64,000 nt of DNA from Desulfarculus baarsii DSM 2075 (GTDB lineage: Bacteria > Desulfobacterota > Desulfarculia > Desulfarculales > Desulfarculaceae). The position numbers and the translations under genes are program-made. Positions within the stretch are counted from its first letter, which is position 1, and every line of letters starts with the position of its first letter. The notes below the pieces were generated by a model, which was not told where the DNA came from, made no database searches, and was given only the letters and a program-made list of their open reading frames with translations. Where the stretch lies: the NCBI RefSeq assembly GCF_000143965.1, contig NC_014365.1, positions 3,003,501-3,067,500 of the forward strand, given 5' to 3'. Below, one piece after another: positions 38,528 through 47,545 of this stretch.

Positions 38528-39196
38528 TTAGATGTCGCTGAGGTCGTCGCGGACGACGAAGAGCACGTTGAAGTGCTGGCGCAATTCGTCCACCAAGGCC
38601 TCCAGGGCCTCGGCGGGCATGTCCTCGATGCGGAAGTAGACGTTGCGGCGGCCTTCGCCGGTCATCTCGTAGGAGCTCAGCACACTGATGATCGCCGCGC
38701 CGTGGTTGCGGATGAAGTCGGTGACGTCTTGGACGGCCATGGCCTGATCGGCCAGGTTGAAGGCCATCTGAATGCCGCCACGATAGACGCCGGTGATGGT
38801 GGTCAGCAGGCGGAAAACATCGCCCTGGCTGATGACGCCCACCAGCTTGCCGCCATCCATGACCGGCAGGCCCGTGATGCGATGTTCGAGCATCTTGACG
38901 GCGGCTTTTTCGACCGTTTCGCCCACGCCGATGGTGATGACCTCGCGGGTCATGATGTCTTTGACCTTGAGTTCGGCCAGCAGATAGTAAAGTTCGTGCA
39001 CGTCGAGGGTGGTGGCCTTGGATGGGCTGGCGTCCTTGAGGTCGGTTTCGGTGATGATGCCCACCAGGCGGCCCTGGTCGTCGGTGACCGGCAGGCGGCG
39101 AATGGTGTTTTCCTTCATCATCTGCGAGGCGCGCATGACCGAGGTGTCGGGGGTGACGGTCAGGGGGTCGTGGGTCATCCACTCCTTTACCAGCAT
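38528..39196 (-). CDS. Tandem CBS-domain protein with C-terminal ACT-like domain
   Basis: A protein of 222 aa. CBS 1 starts VKEWMTHDPLTVTPDTSVM and CBS 2 VKDIMTREVITIGVGETVEK; each ends with a LPVTDDQGRLVGIIT-type strand. Residues about 145-222 form an ACT-like fold (DFIRNHGAAIISVLSSYE, RRNVYFRIEDMP). CBS pairs bind adenine nucleotides, ACT domains bind amino acids or other small ligands, so this is probably a small energy sensor. ATG 39196 is chosen as GGAGGA is 6 nt upstream. A relative with the same plan lies at 48414-49055. Confidence 0.88.
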   Translation of the reverse strand: MLVKEWMTHDPLTVTPDTSVMRASQMMKENTIRRLPVTDDQGRLVGIITETDLKDASPSKATTLDVHELYYLLAELKVKDIMTREVITIGVGETVEKAAVKMLEHRITGLPVMDGGKLVGVISQGDVFRLLTTITGVYRGGIQMAFNLADQAMAVQDVTDFIRNHGAAIISVLSSYEMTGEGRRNVYFRIEDMPAEALEALVDELRQHFNVLFVVRDDLSDI

Positions 39197-39355
39197 GCGC
39201 ATTCCTCCGGGGGCGGCCCTTCCGGGCCTTGGCTGAGGGCACTTCCGGTCGCCTTGTCCGGGCCAGGCAAGGCTTGTGCTCATTAAGTGCTCAAGATACA
39301 ATTCCCGCCAAGATTTTACAAGTCGTTTCCGCACAGCCGGCCGGGGCCTAACCCT

Positions 39356-41308
39356 GTGAATGAAGGAACAAAACCAGATCTCCAGCGGGCCAGCGCCCTT
39401 GCGTTGGGCTCCACCGGCCCCTTGGCGGCCGCCTTGGAAGACTTCGCGCCGCGCCAAGGCCAACTGATCATGGCCCAGGCCGTGGCCCAGGCCCTGACCG
39501 AGCAAACGCCTCTGATGGTCGAGGCCGGCACGGGCACGGGCAAAACCCTGGCTTATCTGACGCCGGTGGTGGCCAGCGGCCTCAAGACCGTTGTCAGCAC
39601 CGGCACCAAAACCCTGCAAGACCAGGTGGCGCAAAAGGAACTGCCCCTGCTGGGCCGCGTCGTGGCCCCTGGCCTGCGCTGGGCGGTGCTCAAGGGCCGG
39701 GGCAATTATCTCTGTCCGCGACGTTATCTGGCCTTTGCCGCCCAGCCCGACCTGGGGCTGCCCGGCGCGCTTTCGGGTCTGGCCGCCTTGGAGTCCTGGC
39801 GGCGGCGCAGCCAAAGCGGCGATCTGGATGAAGTGCGCGGCGAGGCCGTCGGCGAGGCCCTGCTGGCCGAGATAACCGCCAACGCCGAGCAATGCCTGGG
39901 TGGCCGTTGCGAGCATCGCGAAGACTGCCCGCTGATGGAAGCCCGCCGCCGCGCCGCCGAGGCCGACATCGTGGTGGTCAACCACCATCTGTTCCTGGCC
40001 GACCTGCGCCTGAAGGCCGAGGGGCGCGGCGAGGCCCTGCCCCGCTATCAGGCCGTGATCTTCGACGAGGCCCACATGCTGCCCGAGGTGGCCACGGCCA
40101 TCTTCGGGGTGGGCGTCTCCGAACGCCGCCTGAGCGTGCTGCTCAAGGACATGACCCGCGAGGTCGGCCCCGACCAGCGGATGGACCAGGCGGCCCGCGC
40201 GGTGGAGCAAGAGGGCCGGGAGTTCTTCGGCGCGCTGCGGGCTCTGGCCGGCCCCAGCGGGCACCGTGGCCTGGGGCCCGATGAACTGGCGCGCATCGCG
40301 CCGCTGGCCGGGGCCCTGGGCGCGGCGCTGGAGGAACTGGCCCAGGCCGTGAGTCGCCTGGAGGGCGAGGAGGCCAAGTCCATCGCCGCTCGGGCCGGGG
40401 CCGTGGCCATGGATCTGCAAGCGGCCGTCGCCCCCGCGCCGGGCCACACCGTGGCCTGGATCGAGCGGCGCGGCCGGGGCGTGGCCATCAATCTATCGCC
40501 GGTGGAGGTGGGCCCCCACCTGGAGCACGCCCTGTATCAGGAAATCGGCCGCCTGGTCTTCACCAGCGCCACCATGGCCGCCGGCGACGACCTGGGCCCG
40601 ATGATCCGCCGCCTGGGCCTGCCGGAGGAGACCCGGCGGCACATCGTCGGATCTCCCTTCGACCAGGCCAGGCAGTCGATCCTCTACGTGCCCCGCCGCA
40701 TGCCCATGCCGGCCGACTCGGCCTTCACCTCGGCCGTGGCCGAGCAGGTGCGCGCCATCCTGCGCCTGAGCCGGGGCCGGGCCTTCGTGCTGTTCACCAG
40801 CCACCGCAACATGGAGGCGGTCAGCGCCATGCTCACGCCCGAGTTGGAGTACGCCTGCCTGGTGCAAGGCCAGGCCCCGCGTCTGGAGCTGTTGCGGCGC
40901 TTTGTCGAGCTTTCGCCCAGCGTGCTTTTCGCCACCGCCAGCTTTTGGCAAGGGGTGGACGTGCCCGGCCCGGCCCTGAGCGCGGTGATCGTCGACAAGC
41001 TGCCCTTTGCCCCGCCCGACGACCCGCTGGTGGCCGCGCGCATGGCCCTTTTGGAGTCGCGCGGCCACAACGGCTTCGCCCACCTGATGGTGCCGGAAGC
41101 CATCCTCGGCCTCAAACAGGGCCTGGGCCGCCTGCTGCGCACGCCCCACGACCGCGGCGTGCTGGCCGTCCTGGACAACCGCCTGCTGACCAAACCCTAC
41201 GGCCGACGTTTCCTCAAGGCCCTGGCGCCGGCCCCCCTGACCAGTGACCTGGCCGACGTGGCGCGTTTTTTCGCCGGGCGTCAGGCCGAACCACCATCAC
41301 AAAACTGA
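39356..41308 (+). CDS. DinG-like (XPD family) ATP-dependent DNA helicase
   Basis: A protein of 650 aa, superfamily 2 Fe-S helicase. Walker A EAGTGTGKTLAYLTP (about 55-69). Four cysteines of the Fe-S domain: CPRRYLAF, CLGGRCEHREDC with one in CPL. NHHLFLADL, IFDEAHMLPEVA (DEAH about 236). Domain 2: VFTSATMA, VLFATASFWQGVDVPG, KLPFAPPDDP, and the final QGLGRLLRTPHDRG. The family (DinG, YoaA) unwinds damaged or R-loop DNA. Start codon is uncertain: GTG 39356 fits the family N-terminus, another GTG at 39287 is in frame; neither has a strong ribosome binding site. Confidence 0.88.
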   Translation: MNEGTKPDLQRASALALGSTGPLAAALEDFAPRQGQLIMAQAVAQALTEQTPLMVEAGTGTGKTLAYLTPVVASGLKTVVSTGTKTLQDQVAQKELPLLGRVVAPGLRWAVLKGRGNYLCPRRYLAFAAQPDLGLPGALSGLAALESWRRRSQSGDLDEVRGEAVGEALLAEITANAEQCLGGRCEHREDCPLMEARRRAAEADIVVVNHHLFLADLRLKAEGRGEALPRYQAVIFDEAHMLPEVATAIFGVGVSERRLSVLLKDMTREVGPDQRMDQAARAVEQEGREFFGALRALAGPSGHRGLGPDELARIAPLAGALGAALEELAQAVSRLEGEEAKSIAARAGAVAMDLQAAVAPAPGHTVAWIERRGRGVAINLSPVEVGPHLEHALYQEIGRLVFTSATMAAGDDLGPMIRRLGLPEETRRHIVGSPFDQARQSILYVPRRMPMPADSAFTSAVAEQVRAILRLSRGRAFVLFTSHRNMEAVSAMLTPELEYACLVQGQAPRLELLRRFVELSPSVLFATASFWQGVDVPGPALSAVIVDKLPFAPPDDPLVAARMALLESRGHNGFAHLMVPEAILGLKQGLGRLLRTPHDRGVLAVLDNRLLTKPYGRRFLKALAPAPLTSDLADVARFFAGRQAEPPSQN

Positions 41309-41432
41309 ACAAACGTTCGCAAGGCCTTTGGCGACGCCTCCGTCCTCTGCTATACTATAAATGGCGGTAGGCAGATATCGTACCCAATTGGTAACGTGTG
41401 TTCATTGTTCTGAATTTTGGCCGATTTCACGT

Positions 41433-41462
41433 TTGACTTTTCTTTCCTGCCTTAATTAGTAT
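41433..41462 (+). promoter_or_regulatory. Promoter candidate of the second chemoreceptor gene
   Basis: TTGACT (41433-41438), 18-nt spacer, TAGTAT (41457-41462). It would give a leader of about 140 nt. Confidence 0.5.
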
Positions 41463-41475
41463 AGCTAAGTTCGTT

Positions 41476-41489
41476 ATTACGCGCGTAAT
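41476..41489. promoter_or_regulatory. 14-bp perfect palindrome, possible operator
   Basis: ATTACGCGCGTAAT sits just downstream of the -10 box, near the expected transcription start, where a bound repressor would block transcription. No matching regulator is known from the sequence. Confidence 0.35.
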
Positions 41490-41608
41490 TTCGGTCAACG
41501 GACGCCTCGCCGCCCGCCAGCCGGCCGCCCCACCGCCGCGCTTGTTCGATGGCTGTCTTCATTAAATTAGAGGGCAACACAGCACTGCTTGATCGCAAGG
41601 AGAAGACA

Positions 41609-43594
41609 ATGTTCAAGCACATGAAGTTGACAGGCAAGATGTTCAGCGGCTTTGGCCTCCTGATCGCCATCTTGTGCGTGGTGGCCGTGGTTGGTTTGAC
41701 GGCCATCATCGGCGCGGGCGGCATCCTCCAAAAAACCGGCTCGATGATCTCGCTGGCCACGGGCGCGGTGGGCCTGGACTTGCATCACAAGCGCTTCATG
41801 ATCTCCGGCGATGAGGCTCAGATCGAAAAGGCCGCCCGTTATTACGAAAACATCGACCGCGGCGTCAGCCAGGGCCGCGAGGCCTTCACCGACCAGGAGA
41901 CCCTGGGCATGATCGAGTGGGCCAGCAAGGAGTTGGCCGCCATCAAGACCGATTTGCAGACCTACCTTGATCTGGCGCGCAAAAAGAAAGCCGCCCAGCG
42001 CTCCATGGACGACAAGGCGGCCCAGGCCGTTGATTTTTGCCAAAAGATCGTGGCCATGCAAAAGGAGCAGTTGCAAAAGGCCAACGACGCCGCCACCGCC
42101 GACATGGCCGACGCCATCCTGAGCATCGACATCGACCGCATGGAGCGCATCCAGAAGGAATCGGTGGAATTGCTGAACAAAAAATGGCAGACCGCCGGCC
42201 TAGCCAACGACATGATCCTGCTGCTGATGGATTCGCGCCAGCTCGAAAAAAGCTACATCCTCACGCCCACCGCCGCGCTCAAGGACGCCCACTACAACGA
42301 CTTCCAAAAGATCAAGGCCGACATCGCCAACCTGCGCCAGGCCCTCACCGCGCCCGAGGATCTGGCGGTCATCGACCAGTTCGACAGCGCCCTGCAGGGC
42401 TACGAAGACGCCTTTGTCGAGCTGACCAAATTCACCGAACGCCAGCAAGGCATTGAGCAGCACATCAGCAAGGTGGCCGCGGAAGTAGACGCCAAAGTCT
42501 ATCCCGTCCAGGCTAAGTACACTGAAGAACTATATAATTCCATGACAAGGGCCGTGGTGATGATCATCGTCACCGCCGTTGTCGGCGTGGCCGTGGGCCT
42601 GATCCTGGCCTGGCTGCTGACCCGCGGCATCGCCGGGCCCATCCGCAAGGCCATCACCGGCCTCAGCGAGGGCGCGACCCAGGTCACCGCCGCCGCCTCC
42701 GAGGTCAACAACGCCAGCCAATCCCTGGCCGAGGGCGCTTCCCATCAGGCCTCCAGCATCGAGGAAACCAGCGCGGCCATGGAGCAAATGGCCTCCATGA
42801 CCGACCAGAACGCCGAGCACGCCCAAGAGACCGACACGCTCATGGCCCAGGCCGCCCAGCTCATCAGCAACGCCAATGGCTACGTGGCCCAGCTCAAGGG
42901 GGCCATCGACCAGATCAACCAGGCCTCCGACCAGACCGTCAAGATCATCAAGACCATCGACGAGATCGCCTTCCAGACCAACCTGCTGGCCTTGAACGCC
43001 GCGGTGGAGGCCGCCCGGGCCGGCGAGGCCGGCGCCGGCTTCGCCGTGGTGGCCGAGGAAGTGCGCAACCTGGCCATGCGCGCCGCCGAGGCGGCCAAAA
43101 ACACCCAGACCCTCATCGAGGGCAACATCAACAACATCAAGAGGGGCGCCTCCCTCATGGTCGACACCGAGAGCGCCTTCGCCAGCGTGGAGGGCATCGC
43201 CCAGAAGGTGGCCCACCTGGTGGCCGAGGTGGCCGCCGCCTCCAAGGAACAATCCCAGGGCATCGGCCAGGTCAACTCGGCCATCAGCTCCATGGACCGC
43301 ATCACCCAGCACAACGCGGCCAGCGCCGAGCAGTCGGCCGCCGCCTCCGAGCAACTCGCCGCCCAATCCAACTCCATGCTCGAACTGATCGACGGACTGG
43401 CCCGCATGGTCGGCGGCGACCAGGGCCAGCGCCCGGCCCAAGCCCAACGGCGCATCCAGGCCGCCGCGCCGTCCGCGCCGTCCGCCCCCGCCGCCCTGCC
43501 GGTCAGCGACGCGCCCCGCTTGCCCACGCCGGCCCAGCCGGCCCAGCCGGCCAAGCCGGCCAAGGACGACGAGGACGATTTCGCCGACTTCTAA
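41609..43594 (+). CDS. Methyl-accepting chemotaxis protein with a helical periplasmic sensor
   Basis: A protein of 661 aa. TM1 at about 11-35 and TM2 at about 313-337 enclose a long all-helical sensor with no Cache fold, in the style of the HBM (helical bimodular) domain ([30 protein letters not shown]-like [20 protein letters not shown]). HAMP follows ([17 protein letters not shown]), then the signalling domain with [20 protein letters not shown] at the tip. A Pro/Ala-rich linker and acidic tail end in DFADF, like the other receptor. AAGGAG precedes ATG 41609. HBM sensors bind organic acids or other small metabolites; the ligand here is unknown. Confidence 0.93.
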   Translation: MFKHMKLTGKMFSGFGLLIAILCVVAVVGLTAIIGAGGILQKTGSMISLATGAVGLDLHHKRFMISGDEAQIEKAARYYENIDRGVSQGREAFTDQETLGMIEWASKELAAIKTDLQTYLDLARKKKAAQRSMDDKAAQAVDFCQKIVAMQKEQLQKANDAATADMADAILSIDIDRMERIQKESVELLNKKWQTAGLANDMILLLMDSRQLEKSYILTPTAALKDAHYNDFQKIKADIANLRQALTAPEDLAVIDQFDSALQGYEDAFVELTKFTERQQGIEQHISKVAAEVDAKVYPVQAKYTEELYNSMTRAVVMIIVTAVVGVAVGLILAWLLTRGIAGPIRKAITGLSEGATQVTAAASEVNNASQSLAEGASHQASSIEETSAAMEQMASMTDQNAEHAQETDTLMAQAAQLISNANGYVAQLKGAIDQINQASDQTVKIIKTIDEIAFQTNLLALNAAVEAARAGEAGAGFAVVAEEVRNLAMRAAEAAKNTQTLIEGNINNIKRGASLMVDTESAFASVEGIAQKVAHLVAEVAAASKEQSQGIGQVNSAISSMDRITQHNAASAEQSAAASEQLAAQSNSMLELIDGLARMVGGDQGQRPAQAQRRIQAAAPSAPSAPAALPVSDAPRLPTPAQPAQPAKPAKDDEDDFADF

Positions 43595-43601
43595 CCGCCC
43601 A

Positions 43602-43654
43602 GCGCGCCCAAAAAAATCCGGGCCCTTGGTGGGCCCGGATTTTTTTGGGCGCGC
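43602..43654. terminator. Perfect 24-bp bidirectional terminator
   Basis: Arms 43602-43625 and 43631-43654 are exact inverses around a 5-nt loop. The inner GC-rich part (ATCCGGGCCC and its inverse) is flanked by A7 and T7, so it works in both directions for the converging chemoreceptor and ligase genes. Confidence 0.95.
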
Positions 43655-43662
43655 GGCCTCGT

Positions 43663-45345
43663 TCAAACGTTGCGTTGGCGGCCGGACTTGGCCCATTCGC
43701 GGTCGCGCAGCTCGCGGCGCAGGATCTTACCCACGGCGCTCTTGGGCAGGCTCTCGACGAACTCGTAGAGCTTGGGCGCCTTGTAGGGCGTCAGGCGCTG
43801 GCGACACCACTGGTCCAGTTCCTCGGGCGTGGCCTTCATGCCGCGGTTGAGCACCACGAAGGCCTTGACCGTTTCGCCGCGATAGTCGTCGGGCACGCCC
43901 ACCGCACAGGCCTCCAGCACCGCCGGATGCTCGAAAAGCACCTCGTCGATCTCGCGGGGATAGATGTTGAAGCCCGAGGCCACGATCATGTCCTTGGTGC
44001 GATCGACGATGAAAAGGAAGCCGTCCTCGTCCATCTTGGCCACGTCGCCGGTGTGGAACCAGCCGTCGCGGATGGCGTGGGCCGTCTCGGCGGGCATGTT
44101 GTAGTAGCCGGCGCACATCTGGGGCCCCCGGAAGGCGATCTCGCCCGGTTCGCCCACGGGCACGATGGTCTTGCCGTCTTCCATGTCCACCAGTTTGACG
44201 TCGGTGTTGGGCAGCGGCACGCCCACGCTGCCGGGCTTGAGCTTGCCGCGCCAGGGCGTGGCGGTGATCAGGGCGCACGACTCGGTCATGCCGTAGACCT
44301 CCATGATGTCGCCGCCGGTGGCTGCCTTGAGGTCGTGGATGGTGTCGACGGCCAGCGGCGCGGCCCCCGAGAAAAAGCCCTTGACGAACGACAGATCGGC
44401 CTTGGCGAACTCGGGCTGGGCCATGATGCCCACGTAGAGGGTGGGCACGGCCGGCACCAGGTCCGGGCGATATTTGATGATCATTTGCAGGGCCGTGGCC
44501 GGCTCGGGCTTGGGCACCAGGATGTTGCTCCAGCCGTTGATCACGCAGGTGTTCAAGACCCCCGTGAAGCCCGAGATGTGAAAGATCGGAAAAACGCCGA
44601 GTTCGCTGCCCGGCTGGGAGGCCAGGTCGAAAAACCAGGCCCGCAGGATCTGCACGATGGACGAGGCGTTGGCGTGGGTGATCATCACGCCCTTGGAGAC
44701 GCCGGTGGTGCCGCCGGTGAAGGGGATCAAGGCCAGGTCGTCCCATTTGGGCGGCGGGCCGGTGTGCGCGCCGGGCGCGTTGGCGATGACTTCCATGAAG
44801 GGCCAATAGCCGGCCTGGCGCTCGTAGCGGCGATACATCTGGCGCTTGAGCAGCGGGTAGAGCTGGCGCAGCGGAAAGGGCAGATAGTCGTTGATGTGGC
44901 AACAGACCAGCAGGCGCAGGTCGGTTTTGGCCCGCAGGGCCAGCAGGCGCGGGCATAGCAGATCCAGGGCCACCGCCGCGCCGACCCCGGCCAACTTGAA
45001 CTGGTGTTCCATCTCGGCGTCGGTGTAGAGCGGGTTGCAGGCCACCGGCACCGCCCCCAAGCGCCACAGGCCGAAGTGGGCGATGACCGTCTGGGGCGTA
45101 TTGGGCAGGGCGACGGCCACCCTGTCGCCCCGGCCGACGCCCAGGGCGGCCATGCCGGCGGCGAAGCGCCCGGCCAGATAATCCAATTCTTCATAAGTGA
45201 TATGCTTGCCCATGTAGAGCATGGCGTCGCTTTTGGGGATCCGTTTGGCCTGCCGGGCGAGCAATTCGGGCATGGTCACCGGCTCCAGGTCGAGCTCCGC
45301 TGGCGTCTCGGGCCGATACTGTTTGTGCCAAATGCGTTGTTCCAC
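43663..45345 (-). CDS. fadD: Long-chain fatty acid-CoA ligase
   Basis: AMP-forming acyl-CoA synthetase of 560 aa. P-loop PFTGGTTGVSKGVMITH (about 208-224), EVYGMTESCAL (A5), DGWFHTGDVAKMDEDGFLFI and DRTKDMIVASGFNIYPREID (fatty-acyl signature), and the catalytic Lys in PKSAVGKILRRELR near the end. Length and the signature match FadD rather than short-chain ligases. It feeds long-chain acids into beta-oxidation or lipid synthesis. GTG start with GGAGGA 7 nt upstream. Confidence 0.88.
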   Translation of the reverse strand: MEQRIWHKQYRPETPAELDLEPVTMPELLARQAKRIPKSDAMLYMGKHITYEELDYLAGRFAAGMAALGVGRGDRVAVALPNTPQTVIAHFGLWRLGAVPVACNPLYTDAEMEHQFKLAGVGAAVALDLLCPRLLALRAKTDLRLLVCCHINDYLPFPLRQLYPLLKRQMYRRYERQAGYWPFMEVIANAPGAHTGPPPKWDDLALIPFTGGTTGVSKGVMITHANASSIVQILRAWFFDLASQPGSELGVFPIFHISGFTGVLNTCVINGWSNILVPKPEPATALQMIIKYRPDLVPAVPTLYVGIMAQPEFAKADLSFVKGFFSGAAPLAVDTIHDLKAATGGDIMEVYGMTESCALITATPWRGKLKPGSVGVPLPNTDVKLVDMEDGKTIVPVGEPGEIAFRGPQMCAGYYNMPAETAHAIRDGWFHTGDVAKMDEDGFLFIVDRTKDMIVASGFNIYPREIDEVLFEHPAVLEACAVGVPDDYRGETVKAFVVLNRGMKATPEELDQWCRQRLTPYKAPKLYEFVESLPKSAVGKILRRELRDREWAKSGRQRNV

Positions 45346-45595
45346 CTAACTGTCCTCCGCTGGTGGTGAAGTCTCACTTCGCCGGAGAGGCTGCCAAGGC
45401 AAGGGTGGATGAACAGCCGGCGTTGGGCAGCGCCGATCACGATTGCACCATTGTGCCTGAACGCCACCGCGATATGCAACCAAGCTTATTAATATTTATG
45501 ATTATTAGGGCAATGATGGCAAGCCAACGCGACCAGGACAAATAGCAAATGATTTCGGCATATTAACTGACAGATAGCGCGGAGAGGCGGCCCGA

Positions 45596-46378
45596 TCAGA
45601 AGCGCGGTCCGGTCATCTGGCCCAGCTTGAGCGCCGAAAGGCCGGCGACGACGACGCCGGCCAACGCGCCAAGCAGGCACATGATCACCAGCAGCGCCGA
45701 AAAGACCTGGCGCTTGGCGATATCGTGAGCCCGGGCCAGGCCCACCAGCAAGATCACCAACGACCACGCCCCGCCAAGCAGTGGGCCGATCAGCGGCAGC
45801 AGGTAAAAGACGCCCGAGGCCTGGCTGTAGGCGCAGTAGCGGAAGGTGGCGGCCAGGCCTCGACGATCGCCGCCGACCATCCACAGGCCAAAGTGCAAAA
45901 TCCACGCGCCCACGAACAAAGCGGCCAAAACCACCAGCGGCGCCAAGGCCAGCAGCCACAGCCCCGCCGTCGAGGCCCACAGGGCCTCGCCTTGCAGCCG
46001 GCCCCACAGGCCTTGCATGGCCATGCCAAAGGTGCCCAGGATCAGGCCATAGCCCAGGGGCCCGGCGTAGCCCGGCGGCGGCGGCGTGGCCAGGGTCTGG
46101 CCGGGATGAAAAAGCATCTGGCTGGTGGTGCGCGCCAAACGCCGCCACAACGGACCTTGGCCCTCCCAGGCCGGGGCCGGCCCCTGGCAAGGGCCTGGGC
46201 CGGACGGCCCGGTGGCGGGAGCGGCCAGCGGCGAAGACGGCGGCGGGGCCGTCGTGGGCCCTTGGCCCGGCGCGTCGATCTCGCGGCCGCAGACGTGGCA
46301 GACGATCGTGCCCGGCAAAGAGCCCGGCGCGGCCGTGGGGTCGACCTGGGCCCCGCAAAAGGCGCAGCACCCGGCCAT
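45596..46378 (-). CDS. Zinc-ribbon Yip1-like membrane protein
   Basis: A protein of 260 aa. The N-terminus has two CxxC pairs (CAFCGAQ and CHVCGRE), a zinc ribbon. A Pro/Ala-rich linker follows, then a Yip1-type domain with about five membrane helices (YGLILGTFGMAMQGLWG, LWLLALAPLVVLAALFVGAW, FYLLPLIGPLLGGAWSLVIL, FSALLVIMCLLGALAGVVVA). Bacterial Yip1 proteins have no established role. Its start overlaps the stop of the upstream gene by 1 nt (TGATG). Confidence 0.75.
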   Translation of the reverse strand: MAGCCAFCGAQVDPTAAPGSLPGTIVCHVCGREIDAPGQGPTTAPPPSSPLAAPATGPSGPGPCQGPAPAWEGQGPLWRRLARTTSQMLFHPGQTLATPPPPGYAGPLGYGLILGTFGMAMQGLWGRLQGEALWASTAGLWLLALAPLVVLAALFVGAWILHFGLWMVGGDRRGLAATFRYCAYSQASGVFYLLPLIGPLLGGAWSLVILLVGLARAHDIAKRQVFSALLVIMCLLGALAGVVVAGLSALKLGQMTGPRF

Positions 46379-46668
46379 CAGCCGCGCTCCCGCGTTGCGG
46401 CCTGGCTTTTCAGCCGCGACCAGCGCCGCAAAAAACCGCCCACTCCGGCTTGTTCATTGTTTTCGCTGGCTTGCCCGGCCGGCGTCAGGCGATCGGGCCG
46501 GCCCTGGTCGCGGTCGGCGGCCACGGCCAAGCGCAAGCAGTCCACGCGGCTCTGGCAATCCCAACAACCGGCCGCCACCTCGCGCAGGCCATCGGCCCCC
46601 ACGGGAAAGACCACATCCAACCGGCCATGGCATTCCGGCCGGCCTTGCATGCGTTGTCCGTCGCCCAA
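46378..46668 (-). CDS. Small Cys-rich hypothetical protein
   Basis: A protein of 96 aa. The conserved-looking core is CHGRLDVVFPVGADGLREVA followed by GCWDCQSRVDCLRLAV, four cysteines that could bind a metal. TTG 46668 has GGGAG at 8 nt; ATG 46650 is the alternative. Translationally coupled to the zinc-ribbon Yip1 gene. No family is recognised. Confidence 0.55.
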   Translation of the reverse strand: MGDGQRMQGRPECHGRLDVVFPVGADGLREVAAGCWDCQSRVDCLRLAVAADRDQGRPDRLTPAGQASENNEQAGVGGFLRRWSRLKSQAATRERG

Positions 46669-46776
46669 TTCGCCCGCTCCCGGCGCGCCTCCACGCCAAG
46701 CAAAATCGACTCGCTCGCCGCTTCAAGCATAAAGGCGCGGCGCGGCGCGGTCAAGGGCCGTGGGCCGGGTCGACGC

Positions 46777-47388
46777 TCAATCGCCCCGGCCAGCCAGCTT
46801 GTCGTTCAACTGCAAAATCTTGTTGGCCACATCGACCATGCGCTGGTTGGTGTTGCGGCTGTGCAGGCGGATCATGGCGTAGGCCTGTTCCTCGTCGACG
46901 CCGCGGGCGACCATCAGGGCGTACTTGGCCCGCTCGATGACGCGGCGGTCTTGCAACTCCTGGCGCAGGCGCTCTATCTCGGCCTCTTTTTCGCGCAGCA
47001 GCGCCAGATGGTCCAGCGACGGGCGCAGCAGGGTGGTCAAATCGGCCCAGTTTTCCGGCGCGTGGACCAGGCCGATGATCCGGGGCTCGTCCGGGGTCGG
47101 CTCGCGCAGGGTCGCCAGCAGCTCGCAGGCGGCCTGATCGACCTTGGCGCACAACAGGATCACCGGCGTTTGGGCCTGGGCCAGGGCCGGGGCCAGGTCG
47201 CGGGCGTCGTCGGGGCCATAGCCGCTGATATCCCACAGGGCCCATGATTGCTGTTCGGCCGCCTTGGGCAGCGGCGGCTGGCTGACCTGCCAGACCACCA
47301 GGCCCAGGTCGTTGTGCAGGGTTTGATCGATGGCTCGGCCCAGCGGAGAGCCGGGCTTGTTGATGAGCACCACGTGTTGCTTGGCCAT
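46777..47388 (-). CDS. ANTAR-domain RNA-binding regulator with degenerate receiver
   Basis: A protein of 203 aa. The C-terminal 55 residues are an ANTAR domain (ELQDRRVIERAKYALMVARG, EEQAYAMIRLHSRNTNQRMV, then VANKIL), which binds paired hairpins in mRNA leaders and prevents termination. The N-terminal 125 residues have the size of a response-regulator receiver (VVLINKPGSPLGRAIDQTL, WALWDISGYG) but lack the acidic pair after strand 1, so phosphorylation is unlikely; a coiled coil (REKEAEIERLRQELQDR) links the two. AAGGAGG precedes ATG 47388. Targets are unknown. Confidence 0.85.
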   Translation of the reverse strand: MAKQHVVLINKPGSPLGRAIDQTLHNDLGLVVWQVSQPPLPKAAEQQSWALWDISGYGPDDARDLAPALAQAQTPVILLCAKVDQAACELLATLREPTPDEPRIIGLVHAPENWADLTTLLRPSLDHLALLREKEAEIERLRQELQDRRVIERAKYALMVARGVDEEQAYAMIRLHSRNTNQRMVDVANKILQLNDKLAGRGD

Positions 47389-47545
47389 GCGCCGCCTCCT
47401 TTTGGCGGCAAGGGCATGGCAAGTTGCGAGCCACGGGGGCCTTTGGCGTTTTATCCTTTGATTGCAGCGTGATAGACAATAGAACGGCCAACCGGCGGCG
47501 GCCGGTTTCGGTTAATCGGCGAAAGCTAACCGATATGCGCCCGCT

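Larger units (their letters stand above)
41309..41608. other. 300-bp AT-richer regulatory gap before the second chemoreceptor
   Basis: No gene is seen. The region is clearly lower in GC than its flanks. It has TATACT/TATAAA boxes near 41351-41360, the palindrome CCAATTGG near 41383-41390, a good promoter (41433-41462) and the 14-bp palindrome ATTACGCGCGTAAT, followed by the leader and an AAGGAG ribosome binding site. Confidence 0.5.
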
